A stretch of DNA of 64,000 nucleotides from Rossellomorea aquimaris. Lineage in GTDB: Bacteria > Bacillota > Bacilli > Bacillales > Bacillaceae_B. Of the stretch, positions 35,579 through 44,532 are shown one piece after another. Location of the stretch: the NCBI RefSeq assembly GCF_003315075.1, contig NZ_QNRJ01000009.1:67437-131436 (forward strand). The letters are read 5' to 3'. Numbering within the stretch: position 1 is the first letter of the stretch; every line of letters begins with the position of its first letter. The position numbers and the translations under genes are program-made. The notes under the pieces were generated by a model, which had not been told where the DNA came from, searched no databases, and saw only the letters and a list, made by a program, of their open reading frames with translations.

Positions 35579-36640
35579 CTAATATTTACTAAACCAATCC
35601 GCTCCTTCATCCATGTGAACAAAGGGAATATCCGTATTCACTTCTCCGGTTATTCTTTCAAGGGCTGCATCTTCCCCCTCAAGCCACTGGGCAAAATCAA
35701 AGACAACCGGTTCCCGATCTCCCCCCAGGGCAAACCAGGCTTTCATTTCTTTCGGAAAATAAGCCGATGTATGGATGGTGCCGGCCCAGCTTCCGTATAA
35801 ATCGGAGAAAACGCCTTTATCCGTGTCGTTCATTAAGCGGAAAGCTTCATGGGCATCTGTAATCTGCTTATCTTGAATGATACTCAATCGGCGTTTCGAA
35901 TCGACCAGATGATTTCGATTTTCATGGGTCATCACTTCAAAATGATTCGTACATGCATTGGACTGACGAACTTCTACCCCACGTGGTGATGTTTCTACAA
36001 TAAATGTTTCTCCACTTGTATCGTACACTACATAACTAAACGAATGACGATGTGGAATTTCTTTTAACATCTCAACGGCTTCCGATACATCTCCGCAAGA
36101 TTCCAGAATCAATCGTCCAATCATACAGCAAATAAAGCCATCACCTGGACTTTTGCGATGCATGAAGTTATATCCGATCGCCAATCCTTTTTCATTCATG
36201 CCGTCCATTCGTCCCGTCACCCGCTGACTCGGTCCGATGATACTATATCCCCCGTCCGTCGGTTGGTAAAACGTATACCTTCCCTCATACGTCTTCGGAT
36301 GATAATCATAATTCCGGATCAAATAATTTTCACCCGTCATAATCGAGCAGCCCGACTTCGTATGTTCAACACGGTATCCGCCAAACTCCTGCAGCACCTT
36401 CTCCATGGGCCACCCGAGCGCTTCCTGTAATCCGATAAGCTCATCCCATACACCCGGAGCAAATCTCATGATCGCCTGCTTCGCTTCCTCCATGTTAATC
36501 GAGAAACGGGGCTTTCTTACCTTCCACTGATTCTCCCGATTTCTCACTGTGATCGAATTCTTTATCTTTTCCCCCTGCATAAAGCCAAAATCGTAATGAG
36601 ATCCCCGGAATTGAATCACATCGCTATGTATTGTTTTCAT
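35579..36640 (-). CDS. C45-family N-terminal nucleophile hydrolase / acyltransferase
   Basis: 353 residues of the C45 (acyl-CoA:6-aminopenicillanic acid acyltransferase-like) family. Autocleavage before Cys98 in HTKSGCSIMTG would expose the N-terminal nucleophile. GENYLIRNYDYHP, GRMDGMNEKGLAIGYNFMH and SFSYVVYDTSGETFIVE are typical of the mature chain. There is no signal peptide, so it acts in the cytoplasm. Substrates in Bacilli are not well known; amide or lactam hydrolysis is possible. It is an isolated gene with its own terminator. Confidence 0.8.
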   Translation of the reverse strand: MKTIHSDVIQFRGSHYDFGFMQGEKIKNSITVRNRENQWKVRKPRFSINMEEAKQAIMRFAPGVWDELIGLQEALGWPMEKVLQEFGGYRVEHTKSGCSIMTGENYLIRNYDYHPKTYEGRYTFYQPTDGGYSIIGPSQRVTGRMDGMNEKGLAIGYNFMHRKSPGDGFICCMIGRLILESCGDVSEAVEMLKEIPHRHSFSYVVYDTSGETFIVETSPRGVEVRQSNACTNHFEVMTHENRNHLVDSKRRLSIIQDKQITDAHEAFRLMNDTDKGVFSDLYGSWAGTIHTSAYFPKEMKAWFALGGDREPVVFDFAQWLEGEDAALERITGEVNTDIPFVHMDEGADWFSKY

Positions 36641-36819
36641 GATTGTCCCTCTTTTTTGTCAGACTGTTTTCTCTAAGGATAATAGATAAGAAGGTAAAAA
36701 TAAAGAATCGGAATTCTGGTAAGTCTGCCTTTCAACTTGTGAAAATAACATACTCCTATATAAGCGGGAAATGCCTTACACGTTACCTGGATAATGATAA
36801 ATCGGATAAGGTTTGGTTT

Positions 36820-36855
36820 GTACCTGGTACAATCACCCTCGAATGTACCAGGTAC
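36820..36855. repeat. Inverted repeat GTACCTGGTACA / TGTACCAGGTAC
   Basis: Two perfect 12-bp complementary arms at 36820-36831 and 36844-36855 enclose a 12-nt loop. The intergenic region 36641-36936 otherwise shows no gene. The hairpin could terminate clpP transcription (minus strand), though no strong T-tract follows. Confidence 0.7.
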
Positions 36856-36936
36856 GACTATAGACCCATGTGTCTGGCATCGCCCACCTCCCATAAACAC
36901 AAAAAGGAACGGCCACAATAACCGCTCCAACTTCCA

Positions 36937-37518
36937 TCACTTCTTCTCAATAATCTCATCAATAATCCCATATTCCTTCGCCTCATAGGCACTCATGAAA
37001 TAATCACGATCGGTATCAAGGGCAACTTTATCAACAGGCTGGCCCGTTTTTTCAGCAATGATTTCGTTGATGTGCTGTCTTAGCTTCAGGATCCGTTTCG
37101 CTGAAATCTCCAGGTCTGTTGCCTGCCCACGGGCGCTGCCTAAAGGCTGGTGGATCATGATTTCACTGTTTGGTAAGGCAAACCGTTTTCCCTTTGTGCC
37201 TGCAAGCAGCAGCATTGCTCCGAATGATGCCGCCATTCCGGTACAGATCGTTCGAACATCGGGACTTATATAGTTCATCGTATCAAAGATGGCGAACCCT
37301 GCTGAAGTGGAGCCACCGGGGCTATTGATATATAAGGAAATGTCTTTCTCCGGATCGTCTGCAGCCAGGAATAATAGCTGCGCGACGATACTGTTTGCCA
37401 TCTGGTCATTCACTTCATCACTCACCATGATGATCCGGTCTTTTAACAATCGCGAATAAATATCGTAGGATCGTTCCCCTTTGCTTGACTGTTCAATGAC
37501 ATAAGGTATGGTATTCAT
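36937..37518 (-). CDS. clpP: ClpP-family serine protease, probable paralogue
   Basis: 193 residues with a complete catalytic triad: Ser98 ([10 protein letters not shown]), His123 (IMIHQPLG), Asp172 (DTDRDYF). ClpP forms a 14-subunit proteolytic chamber fed by Clp ATPases. Differences from the usual housekeeping Bacillus ClpP (for example GMAASFG for GMAASMG, and [11 protein letters not shown]) and its place behind a sigma factor gene suggest a second paralogue. The ATG at 37518 has GAAGGAGG upstream. It lies 21 bp from the sigma gene stop, so the two are co-transcribed. Confidence 0.88.
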   Translation of the reverse strand: MNTIPYVIEQSSKGERSYDIYSRLLKDRIIMVSDEVNDQMANSIVAQLLFLAADDPEKDISLYINSPGGSTSAGFAIFDTMNYISPDVRTICTGMAASFGAMLLLAGTKGKRFALPNSEIMIHQPLGSARGQATDLEISAKRILKLRQHINEIIAEKTGQPVDKVALDTDRDYFMSAYEAKEYGIIDEIIEKK

Positions 37519-37539
37519 CCTTACTTCCTCCTTCATTCG

Positions 37540-38226
37540 TTATGCAGCTAGTGAGAGGACGCTTGAAGGAGAGCCAGACGTTCGTACAATTCGGCCTTGG
37601 ACTGGAGCATGTGCAAGCAGGATTGGAATGTATGCCAAAAGGAGGCTTGGATCCTGAGCCATTAGGCTGCGGTATAAAATTGCGTTCAACTCTTCCTGAA
37701 GAGCTTCATTCCAGTAGGTTTGAATGCCGCTCCCACTTTCATCATCGGAGAATTTTTTCAGCTTTTCCCTCGATCGATTCAGCAAGGCTTTCACAGCGCT
37801 TTCCGTCATCCCCAGAATATCTGCCACTTCAGAAATCTTGTATTGAAACGCCTCTTTCAAAACAAAAGTGACTAACTGTTTGGGGGTCATCTTTCTTGAA
37901 AGCTTTTCAATGGTTTCAAGACTGATTCCCTCTTTCGGAATGTCTTCAGCCTTCACTTCCGGGACACTCCCAACCGATTCCTTACTCTGCTTCCGAACTT
38001 TATCCACCCATAGATGATAAGCGATTTTATTGAGTAAAGATGATTTCCATTGTTGAGCAGGGTAATGACTCAGTGCCTTAAATAAGGACTCTTGAGCCAA
38101 GTCCTCACCGTCCCATTTGCTCTTCGTCAGAAAATAACAGTATCGATAGAGCTTGGGAACAAGCTCTTCCATGACTTCATCATTTGGCTGTCCTTCATTC
38201 TTTTTTAAACCAGACCTCGTTGGCAT
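37540..38226 (-). CDS. ECF-like sigma-70 family sigma factor
   Basis: 228 residues. Region 2 is visible as LYRYCYFLTKSKWDGEDLAQ (about 25-44) followed by ESLFKALSHYP, and region 4 as PKQLVTFVLKEAFQYKISEV (about 118-137) with ADILGMTESAVKALLNRSRE. A C-terminal extension of about 60 residues (ALQEELNAILYRSLMAQDP...) replaces the usual end and may regulate activity, because no anti-sigma gene is adjacent. AAAGGAG precedes the ATG at 38226. The operon continues into the clpP paralogue, suggesting a stress response controlling proteolysis. Confidence 0.8.
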   Translation of the reverse strand: MPTRSGLKKNEGQPNDEVMEELVPKLYRYCYFLTKSKWDGEDLAQESLFKALSHYPAQQWKSSLLNKIAYHLWVDKVRKQSKESVGSVPEVKAEDIPKEGISLETIEKLSRKMTPKQLVTFVLKEAFQYKISEVADILGMTESAVKALLNRSREKLKKFSDDESGSGIQTYWNEALQEELNAILYRSLMAQDPSLLLAYIPILLAHAPVQGRIVRTSGSPSSVLSLAA

Positions 38227-38410
38227 CGTCCTCACTCCTTTGAATCCTCTCATACTAATAACGGATGAATAGGTGAAAAAGATATGGGAGAAAGATATTT
38301 TTATTTATATTATATCCAACAGTACTGGAATGGGTCATTAATTGGTGTAGGCAGCGTGAGTTGTGCTAAAGTTGATTCATAAAAACAGGTGACGGAAAAG
38401 AGGATTAGTG

Positions 38411-39079
38411 ATGATTTCAATACTTGTCGTGGATGACGATCCCCATTTACGTAAGCTTATACGGGTTCATTTAGAGCAGAATGGCTACTTGGTTACCGAA
38501 GCAGAAGACGGGGACGCAGCTTCTGTCATTCTTGAAGCACAGTCGATGGATCTGGCGATTGTCGATTTGATGATGCCGAATAAGGATGGTTTTCAATTGG
38601 CGAAGGAAATCAGGGAGGACTACGATATCCCGATTATTATTTTGACCGCCAAGGACAGTCTTACCGATAAAGCAAAAGGCTATGAAGCCGGGACCGATGA
38701 TTATATGGTCAAGCCCTTTGAAAAAGAAGAGCTTCTCTACCGTGTACAAGCGATCCTAAGGAGATTTCATCGTGCCTCGTCACAGAAAATCCGTCTCAAT
38801 GATATGATCCTTGATAAACGGTCGTACGAAGTGAAGGACGGGTCAAAGACAATCATTCTTCCTCTTAAGGAATTTGAACTATTATATTATTTAGCAAGCT
38901 TCCCTAACAGAACCTTTTCACGGGAAGAGATCATTCAACATGTATGGGGAATGGATTTTGAAGGGGATGACCGGACGATTGATGTCCATATTAAAAGGCT
39001 TCGTGAACGGTTCAGACATTCCGGTGATTTCTTGATCACTACTGTTCGTGGAGTCGGCTATAAATTGGAGGTGACTTAA
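38411..39079 (+). CDS. hssR: HssR-like response regulator (OmpR family)
   Basis: 222 residues. The receiver domain has the phosphorylation Asp at about residue 52 (IVDLMMPNKDGF), with the acidic pocket VVDDD, Thr in ILTAKD and Lys in VKPFEK. The C-terminal OmpR-type winged helix has HVWGMDFEGDDRTIDVHIKR then VRGVGYKLE. The ATG at 38411 has AGAGG 7 bases upstream; GTG at 38408 is closer. It overlaps operon-wise with the kinase gene (1-bp gap). The assignment to HssR rests on the kinase and transporter that follow. Confidence 0.85.
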   Translation: MISILVVDDDPHLRKLIRVHLEQNGYLVTEAEDGDAASVILEAQSMDLAIVDLMMPNKDGFQLAKEIREDYDIPIIILTAKDSLTDKAKGYEAGTDDYMVKPFEKEELLYRVQAILRRFHRASSQKIRLNDMILDKRSYEVKDGSKTIILPLKEFELLYYLASFPNRTFSREEIIQHVWGMDFEGDDRTIDVHIKRLRERFRHSGDFLITTVRGVGYKLEVT

Positions 39080-39080
39080 A

Positions 39081-40451
39081 ATGCGCTCGCTGTATGTCCG
39101 GATTGTTGTCGTCACCCTTCTTATCATGTTGACGAGCAGTGTCATTGCTTTCATCGGTTCGAATCTTTACTATCAACATATTTTAAAGCCAGCCAATGAT
39201 GATAAAAATACTGAAATCGCGAAAGACATCGTTGGTTTATATAATGCTTCTTCCATGGATGCACCTGCTTTTTTTCATCAAACGGCGAAGCTCAGCTATC
39301 AATTTTATGTAACCGATGGTGAAGCTTCCGGAACATTCTACGGAGAAGACTTCCGTGACCGGAGCCTTTCTCCAGAAATTGTAGAAAGTGTTGTGAACGG
39401 ATCCACTTACCATGGAATTGCGAATTATCCCTCTACCACATTTGTGACCGGATTTTTCTCAAACGAATTAACCAACAGCATTGGTGTTCCCATTGAAATC
39501 AATGGAGAACCCCATGCCCTGTTCATGAGACCCAATGTGAAACAACAGTTTAATGAAATTCATATTCTCCTATCTGTCCTGCTTCTTTTTACGATACTAC
39601 TCAGCATGCTGATTGTGTTCTTCAGTACCCGCTATCTTGTGAAACCGATTCGGGAATTGACCGATGCCACGAAGAAAATTGCCGGCGGTGAGTATTCGGT
39701 TCAATTGAATGAAAGCCGCAAGGACGAAATCGGTACCCTTGCCCGGTCCTTTACATCCATGAGCCGGCAGCTGATGCAGGTGGAGAATATGCGACAGGAG
39801 TTCGTTTCCAATGTATCACATGAAATCCAAACGCCTCTATCCTCGATGAAAGGCTATGCCAATCTGCTTCTCTCCCCTTCCCTGTCAGAAGAGGATCGGG
39901 AACATTACTTAAAGGTGATTGAATCACAAAGCACCCGGCTGTCGAAGCTGAGCAAGCAACTGCTGACCCTCGCTTCTCTCGATAAGGATCATGGATTGAT
40001 TCAACATGAACCCATTAACATGACTCAATTGCTCCATGGGCTCATGAAACAAACACGATGGCTATGGGAAAGAAAAGACCTCGCTGTGTCCATCGAAGCC
40101 GATGACGTGACATATAACGGTCACGAAGAGCTGCTCTATCAGGCATTTGAGAACCTGTTGACCAATAGTATCAAATACACTCCCCCAGGGGGCGAAATCA
40201 ACCTGTTCCTTCAAACACATCAGAGGGGTTTCAAATTCATTATTCAAGACAGCGGAATCGGAATTCCTCCTGAACACCAGGTAAAGATATTTGAACGATT
40301 TTACAAAGCGGATTCCTCACGGAGTAAAGAAAAAGATAGCAGCGGCCTTGGCCTTTCCATTGTCAAAAAAATCATCACCCTGCACCATGGCGAAATCCAT
40401 GTTGAGAGCGGGATCAATAAAGGAACCACCTTTACGGTGACTCTTCCTTAA
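39081..40451 (+). CDS. hssS: HssS-like haem-sensing histidine kinase
   Basis: 456 residues, the same size as staphylococcal HssS. Two membrane segments (about 6-28 and 160-182) flank an extracytoplasmic domain with FVTGFFSNELTNSIGVPIEI and LFMRPN, matching HssS. A HAMP domain follows, then the H-box FVSNVSHEIQTPLSSMKGY (His247), the N box LLTNSIKYTP and G boxes DSGIGIPPE and SSGLGLS. In staphylococci it detects excess haem and phosphorylates HssR. It is directly followed by hrtB and hrtA. Confidence 0.87.
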   Translation: MRSLYVRIVVVTLLIMLTSSVIAFIGSNLYYQHILKPANDDKNTEIAKDIVGLYNASSMDAPAFFHQTAKLSYQFYVTDGEASGTFYGEDFRDRSLSPEIVESVVNGSTYHGIANYPSTTFVTGFFSNELTNSIGVPIEINGEPHALFMRPNVKQQFNEIHILLSVLLLFTILLSMLIVFFSTRYLVKPIRELTDATKKIAGGEYSVQLNESRKDEIGTLARSFTSMSRQLMQVENMRQEFVSNVSHEIQTPLSSMKGYANLLLSPSLSEEDREHYLKVIESQSTRLSKLSKQLLTLASLDKDHGLIQHEPINMTQLLHGLMKQTRWLWERKDLAVSIEADDVTYNGHEELLYQAFENLLTNSIKYTPPGGEINLFLQTHQRGFKFIIQDSGIGIPPEHQVKIFERFYKADSSRSKEKDSSGLGLSIVKKIITLHHGEIHVESGINKGTTFTVTLP

Positions 40452-40457
40452 TCCCTT

Positions 40458-40490
40458 GTTCATCTTCCATTCATACTTCCCTTTTATCAT
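40458..40490 (+). promoter_or_regulatory. HssR-type direct repeat and hrtB promoter
   Basis: GTTCATCTT at 40458-40466 and ATTCATACT at 40469-40477 form a direct repeat with 11-bp period. It is close to the staphylococcal HssR box (two GTTCATATT copies, 2 bp apart). A -10 candidate, TATCAT, is at 40485-40490, so the repeat takes the place of the -35 box as in OmpR-family activation. It lies between hssS and hrtB. Confidence 0.65.
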
Positions 40491-40523
40491 GGAGGAGAAG
40501 TAATGAAAGGGAAGGTGATTTTT

Positions 40524-41561
40524 TTGTTTCTGGCATGGAAAGAAATGCGTTATGCGAAGATGAAGTTTTTATTAATTATTAGCATTATCACCTTAATCAC
40601 AAGTCTGGTCCTATCGATCTCAGGACTTGCCAATGGATTATCGGTGGATAACGCTTCGGCTATAAAGAATATGCCGGCTGACACCTATGTGGTGGAAGCG
40701 GGCGACACACATCAGCTTGAACGATCACAGTTAACAGAACAAGATATTTCTTCTATCAAAGGTGGATCTCCTCTTGGTCTGAAAATGGTAGAGATCAATC
40801 GGGGAGACAAGACCGTGAATGTAAGCCTATTTGCCGCTGACCCCAATAGTGCTTTTATGCCGATGACAGCAGGTAACCCGAAGCTTGCACCCTACGAAGT
40901 CCTTGCTGATCCGGGCTTGAAGGATGAAGGGTTGGAGATTGGGGATTCATTCACCTACGACGACAAAAAGTGGATGATCAAAGGATTTACCGAAAAACGA
41001 TTCAGCTACGGGCACACACCGGCTATTTTTACCTCTTTAGACACATGGGAGGATCTTTTTGGAGACTCGCTCACGTACCAAGCCATTCTATTTAAGAATG
41101 AAAGAACGATAGACACCCCTTCAGAAATGGATATCGCGTCTAAAGAAGACATTCTATCCAATGTGCCCGGATATTCTGCAGAGCAAGGCTCACTAAATAT
41201 GATGGTGATCTTTCTGCTCATCATATCAGCGATTGTCCTAGCCACTTTCTTCTATGTCATGACCCTGCAAAAGCTTCACCAATACGGTGTTCTAAAAGCG
41301 ATCGGGACGAAAGTGAGCATTCTTCTCCGTGCACTATTCGCGCAAATTTCCACCCTTACCATCGCGGGCATCGTTGCAGGGAATGTCGTCACCTATGTAC
41401 TGACATTAGTGATTCCGGCAGGCGTACCTTTTGAATTGTCGATCACCATGATTCTATTCAACAGTGCATTAATTCTGCTGATGGCGTGGATCGGTTCACT
41501 CCTATCCTTTAGAAGCATTGTGACTGTGGATCCATTACAAGCAATCGGGAGTGTGAAATAA
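40524..41561 (+). CDS. hrtB: HrtB-like haem exporter permease
   Basis: 345 residues of the FtsX/MacB permease family with four membrane segments: one N-terminal (about 12-32) and three near the C-terminus. A large extracytoplasmic domain lies between them. GYSAEQGSLNMMVIFLL and TFFYVMTLQKLHQYGVLKAI match HrtB closely. I propose the TTG at 40524 (GGGAAGGTGA, 5-bp spacer). The ATG at 40503 would leave almost no leader after the HssR promoter and lies upstream of homology. With HrtA it removes haem from the membrane. Confidence 0.82.
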   Translation: MFLAWKEMRYAKMKFLLIISIITLITSLVLSISGLANGLSVDNASAIKNMPADTYVVEAGDTHQLERSQLTEQDISSIKGGSPLGLKMVEINRGDKTVNVSLFAADPNSAFMPMTAGNPKLAPYEVLADPGLKDEGLEIGDSFTYDDKKWMIKGFTEKRFSYGHTPAIFTSLDTWEDLFGDSLTYQAILFKNERTIDTPSEMDIASKEDILSNVPGYSAEQGSLNMMVIFLLIISAIVLATFFYVMTLQKLHQYGVLKAIGTKVSILLRALFAQISTLTIAGIVAGNVVTYVLTLVIPAGVPFELSITMILFNSALILLMAWIGSLLSFRSIVTVDPLQAIGSVK

Positions 41562-41562
41562 G

Positions 41563-42216
41563 ATGACAGCCATTTTAGAGTTAAATGATGTGAGCAAATC
41601 ATATGAACAGGGAAATGAGAAGCTGACGGTATTGGACCGTGTATCCATGAGGGTAAATCCAGGTGAGTTCGGTGCCATATTAGGACCTTCCGGATCGGGA
41701 AAAAGCACGCTCCTTTCCATCATAGGAGCCTTAACCCGTCCATCTGGTGGAGAAGTGAAAATGAATGGGCGAAACGTCCACGATCTCAACGAAAAAGAAC
41801 AAACATCCCTTCGCCTCAAGGAAATCGGCTTTATCTTTCAACAATCAAACCTGGTTCCTTTTTTAACAGTGGAAGAGCAATTAATGTTTGTAGGAAAGCT
41901 GAATAATCAGGGGGACAGTCTTCGGAAACGAGCAGGGGAATTATTGTCTCATCTTGGATTGGAAGAACGCTGCTCCCATTATCCTGAACAACTGTCAGGT
42001 GGTGAGCAGCAGCGGGTTGCCATCGCCCGTGCCCTTATGAACGAACCGAGATTGATTCTTGCGGATGAACCCACTGCAAGCCTTGATCAAGCCCGCGGTA
42101 AGGCCGTAGTGGAACTTCTAGCCAAGGAAACGAAGGAAAGAAATATCGCCACCATCATGGTGACGCATGATGAAACGATGATCGGGCATTGTGACTGGGT
42201 GTACCGGATGACGTAA
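41563..42216 (+). CDS. hrtA: HrtA-like ABC transporter ATPase
   Basis: 217 residues. Walker A is GPSGSGKST (about residues 44-52), the Q-loop is FIFQQSNL, the signature is [16 protein letters not shown], Walker B is [13 protein letters not shown], and the H-loop is MVTHDE. Size and sequence fit the LolD/HrtA type. Its start is one base after the hrtB stop, so translation is coupled. A terminator follows. It powers haem export by HrtB. Confidence 0.9.
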   Translation: MTAILELNDVSKSYEQGNEKLTVLDRVSMRVNPGEFGAILGPSGSGKSTLLSIIGALTRPSGGEVKMNGRNVHDLNEKEQTSLRLKEIGFIFQQSNLVPFLTVEEQLMFVGKLNNQGDSLRKRAGELLSHLGLEERCSHYPEQLSGGEQQRVAIARALMNEPRLILADEPTASLDQARGKAVVELLAKETKERNIATIMVTHDETMIGHCDWVYRMT

Positions 42217-42223
42217 GAAGTAA

Positions 42224-42257
42224 GTGCCTGACATATCAAGAGTCAGGCACTTTTTTA
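42224..42257 (+). terminator. Terminator of the hss-hrt operon
   Basis: GTGCCTGAC and GTCAGGCAC pair around a 9-nt loop, followed by six T residues. Confidence 0.88.
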
Positions 42258-43280
42258 TCATGAACTCTTTATCTCCAACAATTCCTTTAATTTCTCCGGC
42301 TCATCCACTCTTAAGGCAACTTCTGATACCAGCTGTTTTCTCCCCATAAACATTGTCGCTTCCACAGGTTCCTTCAGAAACAGCACCACCTGTGGATGGA
42401 TCTCTTCAAAGTCTTTATGCATGAAAACGAGTGCTTCTTTGCCCGGCTCTTTTCCCCATTCGATTTTTTCAATTTGATTAAGGGGGAAGTCTGTTCGTTG
42501 CATCAATCCCTGCGTCACATAAAGATGACCATTTTTCACTTCCAGTGGATGCAGTCTGGTAATCTGAATTTCAGCTATAAACAATAGAACGGTATAAACG
42601 TTCAGAATCAAGAGAATGAAAGACAGAATCGGCAGCTTGGAATGAAGCCACCAGTGGATACCGATCGTCTCGATCACGACGGCATGGATGAGCATGATAT
42701 TCATGGCAACGGCACTGGTCTTATGATGCATCGTTACAGCCCCGGCATGGAGAGGCGGTTTGCGGCGCCAGCTGAATAGAGCATAGTAAACCATTAATAC
42801 CTCTGAGGAAAGGATCCGGATCAGAATGTGACCGGTTACTTTCTTCTCTACTGCCGGCAGGAAAGAAAAGATCGGTCCCACGCCAAGTAATCTCATGGCA
42901 GATCGAATTTCGGGAAATTTTCGAATGGTGAGGAAGATAAGTCCCAACTCTGCTGCCAGGAATAATACTTCTACTCCTATCCCGGAATATAACAGGATGG
43001 TAAACGGTGCAAATAATTCTTCAGGAATGATAAACCTTGCTAACACAAGGCCGAATACCATCAACCCAATGACTTGCTTCTTCGACAGTTTAAACGCGGC
43101 ATAGGCAAGGGCAGGGGAAATAATCATCAAATCCAGTAGAGATCCTATGACTACCCCACTTTCCAACTCAATAGAAAGAAACTGTTGAACCAATGGTTGA
43201 TACAATAAAAGATTACTAAGGAGAACAACACCTAGCAGGGCGATCGCCCATCTCGCTAATTTTGTTTCAGGCAGGACCAT
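42258..43280 (-). CDS. Polytopic membrane protein with C-terminal PH-like domain
   Basis: 340 residues. About eight membrane segments fill residues 10-240. The last 95 residues (LHPLEVKNGHLYVTQGLMQR, then TDFPLNQIEKIEWG, VALRVDEPEKL) look like a bacterial PH-type beta domain facing the cytoplasm. Bacillus homologues are sometimes labelled beta-carotene monooxygenase, for which I see no sequence support. It is a single gene, convergent with hrtA. Function unknown. Confidence 0.6.
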   Translation of the reverse strand: MVLPETKLARWAIALLGVVLLSNLLLYQPLVQQFLSIELESGVVIGSLLDLMIISPALAYAAFKLSKKQVIGLMVFGLVLARFIIPEELFAPFTILLYSGIGVEVLFLAAELGLIFLTIRKFPEIRSAMRLLGVGPIFSFLPAVEKKVTGHILIRILSSEVLMVYYALFSWRRKPPLHAGAVTMHHKTSAVAMNIMLIHAVVIETIGIHWWLHSKLPILSFILLILNVYTVLLFIAEIQITRLHPLEVKNGHLYVTQGLMQRTDFPLNQIEKIEWGKEPGKEALVFMHKDFEEIHPQVVLFLKEPVEATMFMGRKQLVSEVALRVDEPEKLKELLEIKSS

Positions 43281-43320
43281 GAAAACTCCCCTCTCCCAAC
43301 ATTAATTCCATATACTTACA

Positions 43321-44412
43321 TTATAACTCTTCCAGCTTTTTTCGGAAATCTTCATCTCTCAAAATTTTCAAATTGAATCCGTTTAAATTGTTTAAGATCT
43401 TTTGACGTTCCACTTCCTCGAGATCATTGGCAAAAAAGACGATCTCCGTCGAGTTTCCATCTCTATCTGTTGCATAGGCAGCATTTGTGGCAACGAATAA
43501 TGTAGACCCGCCTTTTTTCCCAGCATGCATTAACCATTCCTGGTTCTTAGGATTCTCCATCATTCCTTCCATCACTGCATCCAATCTTTCCTGGGTTCCT
43601 ATTGAAAAATACGTCTTTGAATTCAGTTTCCTCATGATTTCTGCATATTCAGCCGTCGTACTTTTCGTCAGTCTGTCTGACCATATTTTCTGAAGGGACT
43701 TGTCCGAATGACTATTTTCAATGTATATATGCTTTTCTCCTTTTGTCAAAGAAGTGAAAATCCTATGGGAATGATCGATGTACTCTTCATTAGACATCTC
43801 TCTCAGTTTGTTTTCTATCTGTTTCTCTGAATAAGCAGGATACTCATTTTTTAAATAGGCGGGTATCAGCATGGCTGAACTGATGGGGTATAGATGCTCG
43901 TGCTGATCCATTTTCAGCTCTATCAGTACTTTATTGATGTTCTCGATTCCCAGAAGGTTCATCATATATTCGGTGTTAGCATTGGAGCTGAATAAAATCA
44001 TGCCTTTCACGACATTTTCCAGGGTTGTAGATCCTTCTCGAAGCAACCCTTCTCCTTTGGAGTAATCAATCCAGGTCTCATGGGCTTCCCCGTCTGTATT
44101 AGGAATATAATATTGATCTAATTGTTCTAATGATACCTTTTTTGACGGATCTATTTTTCCTTCATCACACTGTTTCGCGTACTCAATTGCTATTATGATT
44201 TTCACCGTACTTGCTAACGGGAACATATTATTTTCCCGGATAGCAGTTACGGTTTGTCCGTTCCGTGATACGGTTAAGCTGCTATTATGGTGCTTCTTTA
44301 AGTAGTTTAATAGATATTCTGGATCTTCTTTAGTTAAATAGTGTCTTGCTGCAACGATTACACCGATTCCAATGACAAAACAGACACCGACTATAATGAA
44401 AGCAATCTTCAT
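43321..44412 (-). CDS. Membrane-anchored serine hydrolase (beta-lactamase fold)
   Basis: 363 residues. An uncleaved membrane anchor (about residues 2-20) places the enzyme outside the cell. The nucleophile motif is STVK in PLASTVKIIIAIEY (about 68-81). SSNANTEYM corresponds to the second motif (SxN), and HAGKKGGSTLFV to the KTG-like third. This fits class A beta-lactamase-like serine hydrolases. Whether it hydrolyses beta-lactams or cell-wall material is not clear. The ATG at 44412 has AGGGGTGA upstream. Earlier in-frame starts lack a binding site. Confidence 0.75.
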   Translation of the reverse strand: MKIAFIIVGVCFVIGIGVIVAARHYLTKEDPEYLLNYLKKHHNSSLTVSRNGQTVTAIRENNMFPLASTVKIIIAIEYAKQCDEGKIDPSKKVSLEQLDQYYIPNTDGEAHETWIDYSKGEGLLREGSTTLENVVKGMILFSSNANTEYMMNLLGIENINKVLIELKMDQHEHLYPISSAMLIPAYLKNEYPAYSEKQIENKLREMSNEEYIDHSHRIFTSLTKGEKHIYIENSHSDKSLQKIWSDRLTKSTTAEYAEIMRKLNSKTYFSIGTQERLDAVMEGMMENPKNQEWLMHAGKKGGSTLFVATNAAYATDRDGNSTEIVFFANDLEEVERQKILNNLNGFNLKILRDEDFRKKLEEL

Positions 44413-44494
44413 TCCGTTCACCCCTGTCATAACCTTGTTAGTATATCTACGAATGAAAAATGGGAAATGTTTCATTTTATCTCTCTATATAAAA

Positions 44495-44528
44495 AAATAC
44501 CCATCCATTTATTCAGGATGGGTATTTT
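44495..44528 (-). terminator. Terminator after the DMT transporter gene
   Basis: AATACCCATCC and GGATGGGTATT form an 11-bp stem followed on the minus strand by TTTTTTTATA. Confidence 0.85.
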
Positions 44529-44532
44529 CCAA

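Noticed and set aside
43321..44412. Calling the serine hydrolase a resistance beta-lactamase
   Set aside because: Fold motifs are present but the protein is membrane-anchored, and the third motif is atypical (GKKGGS); evidence is not enough for beta-lactam resistance.
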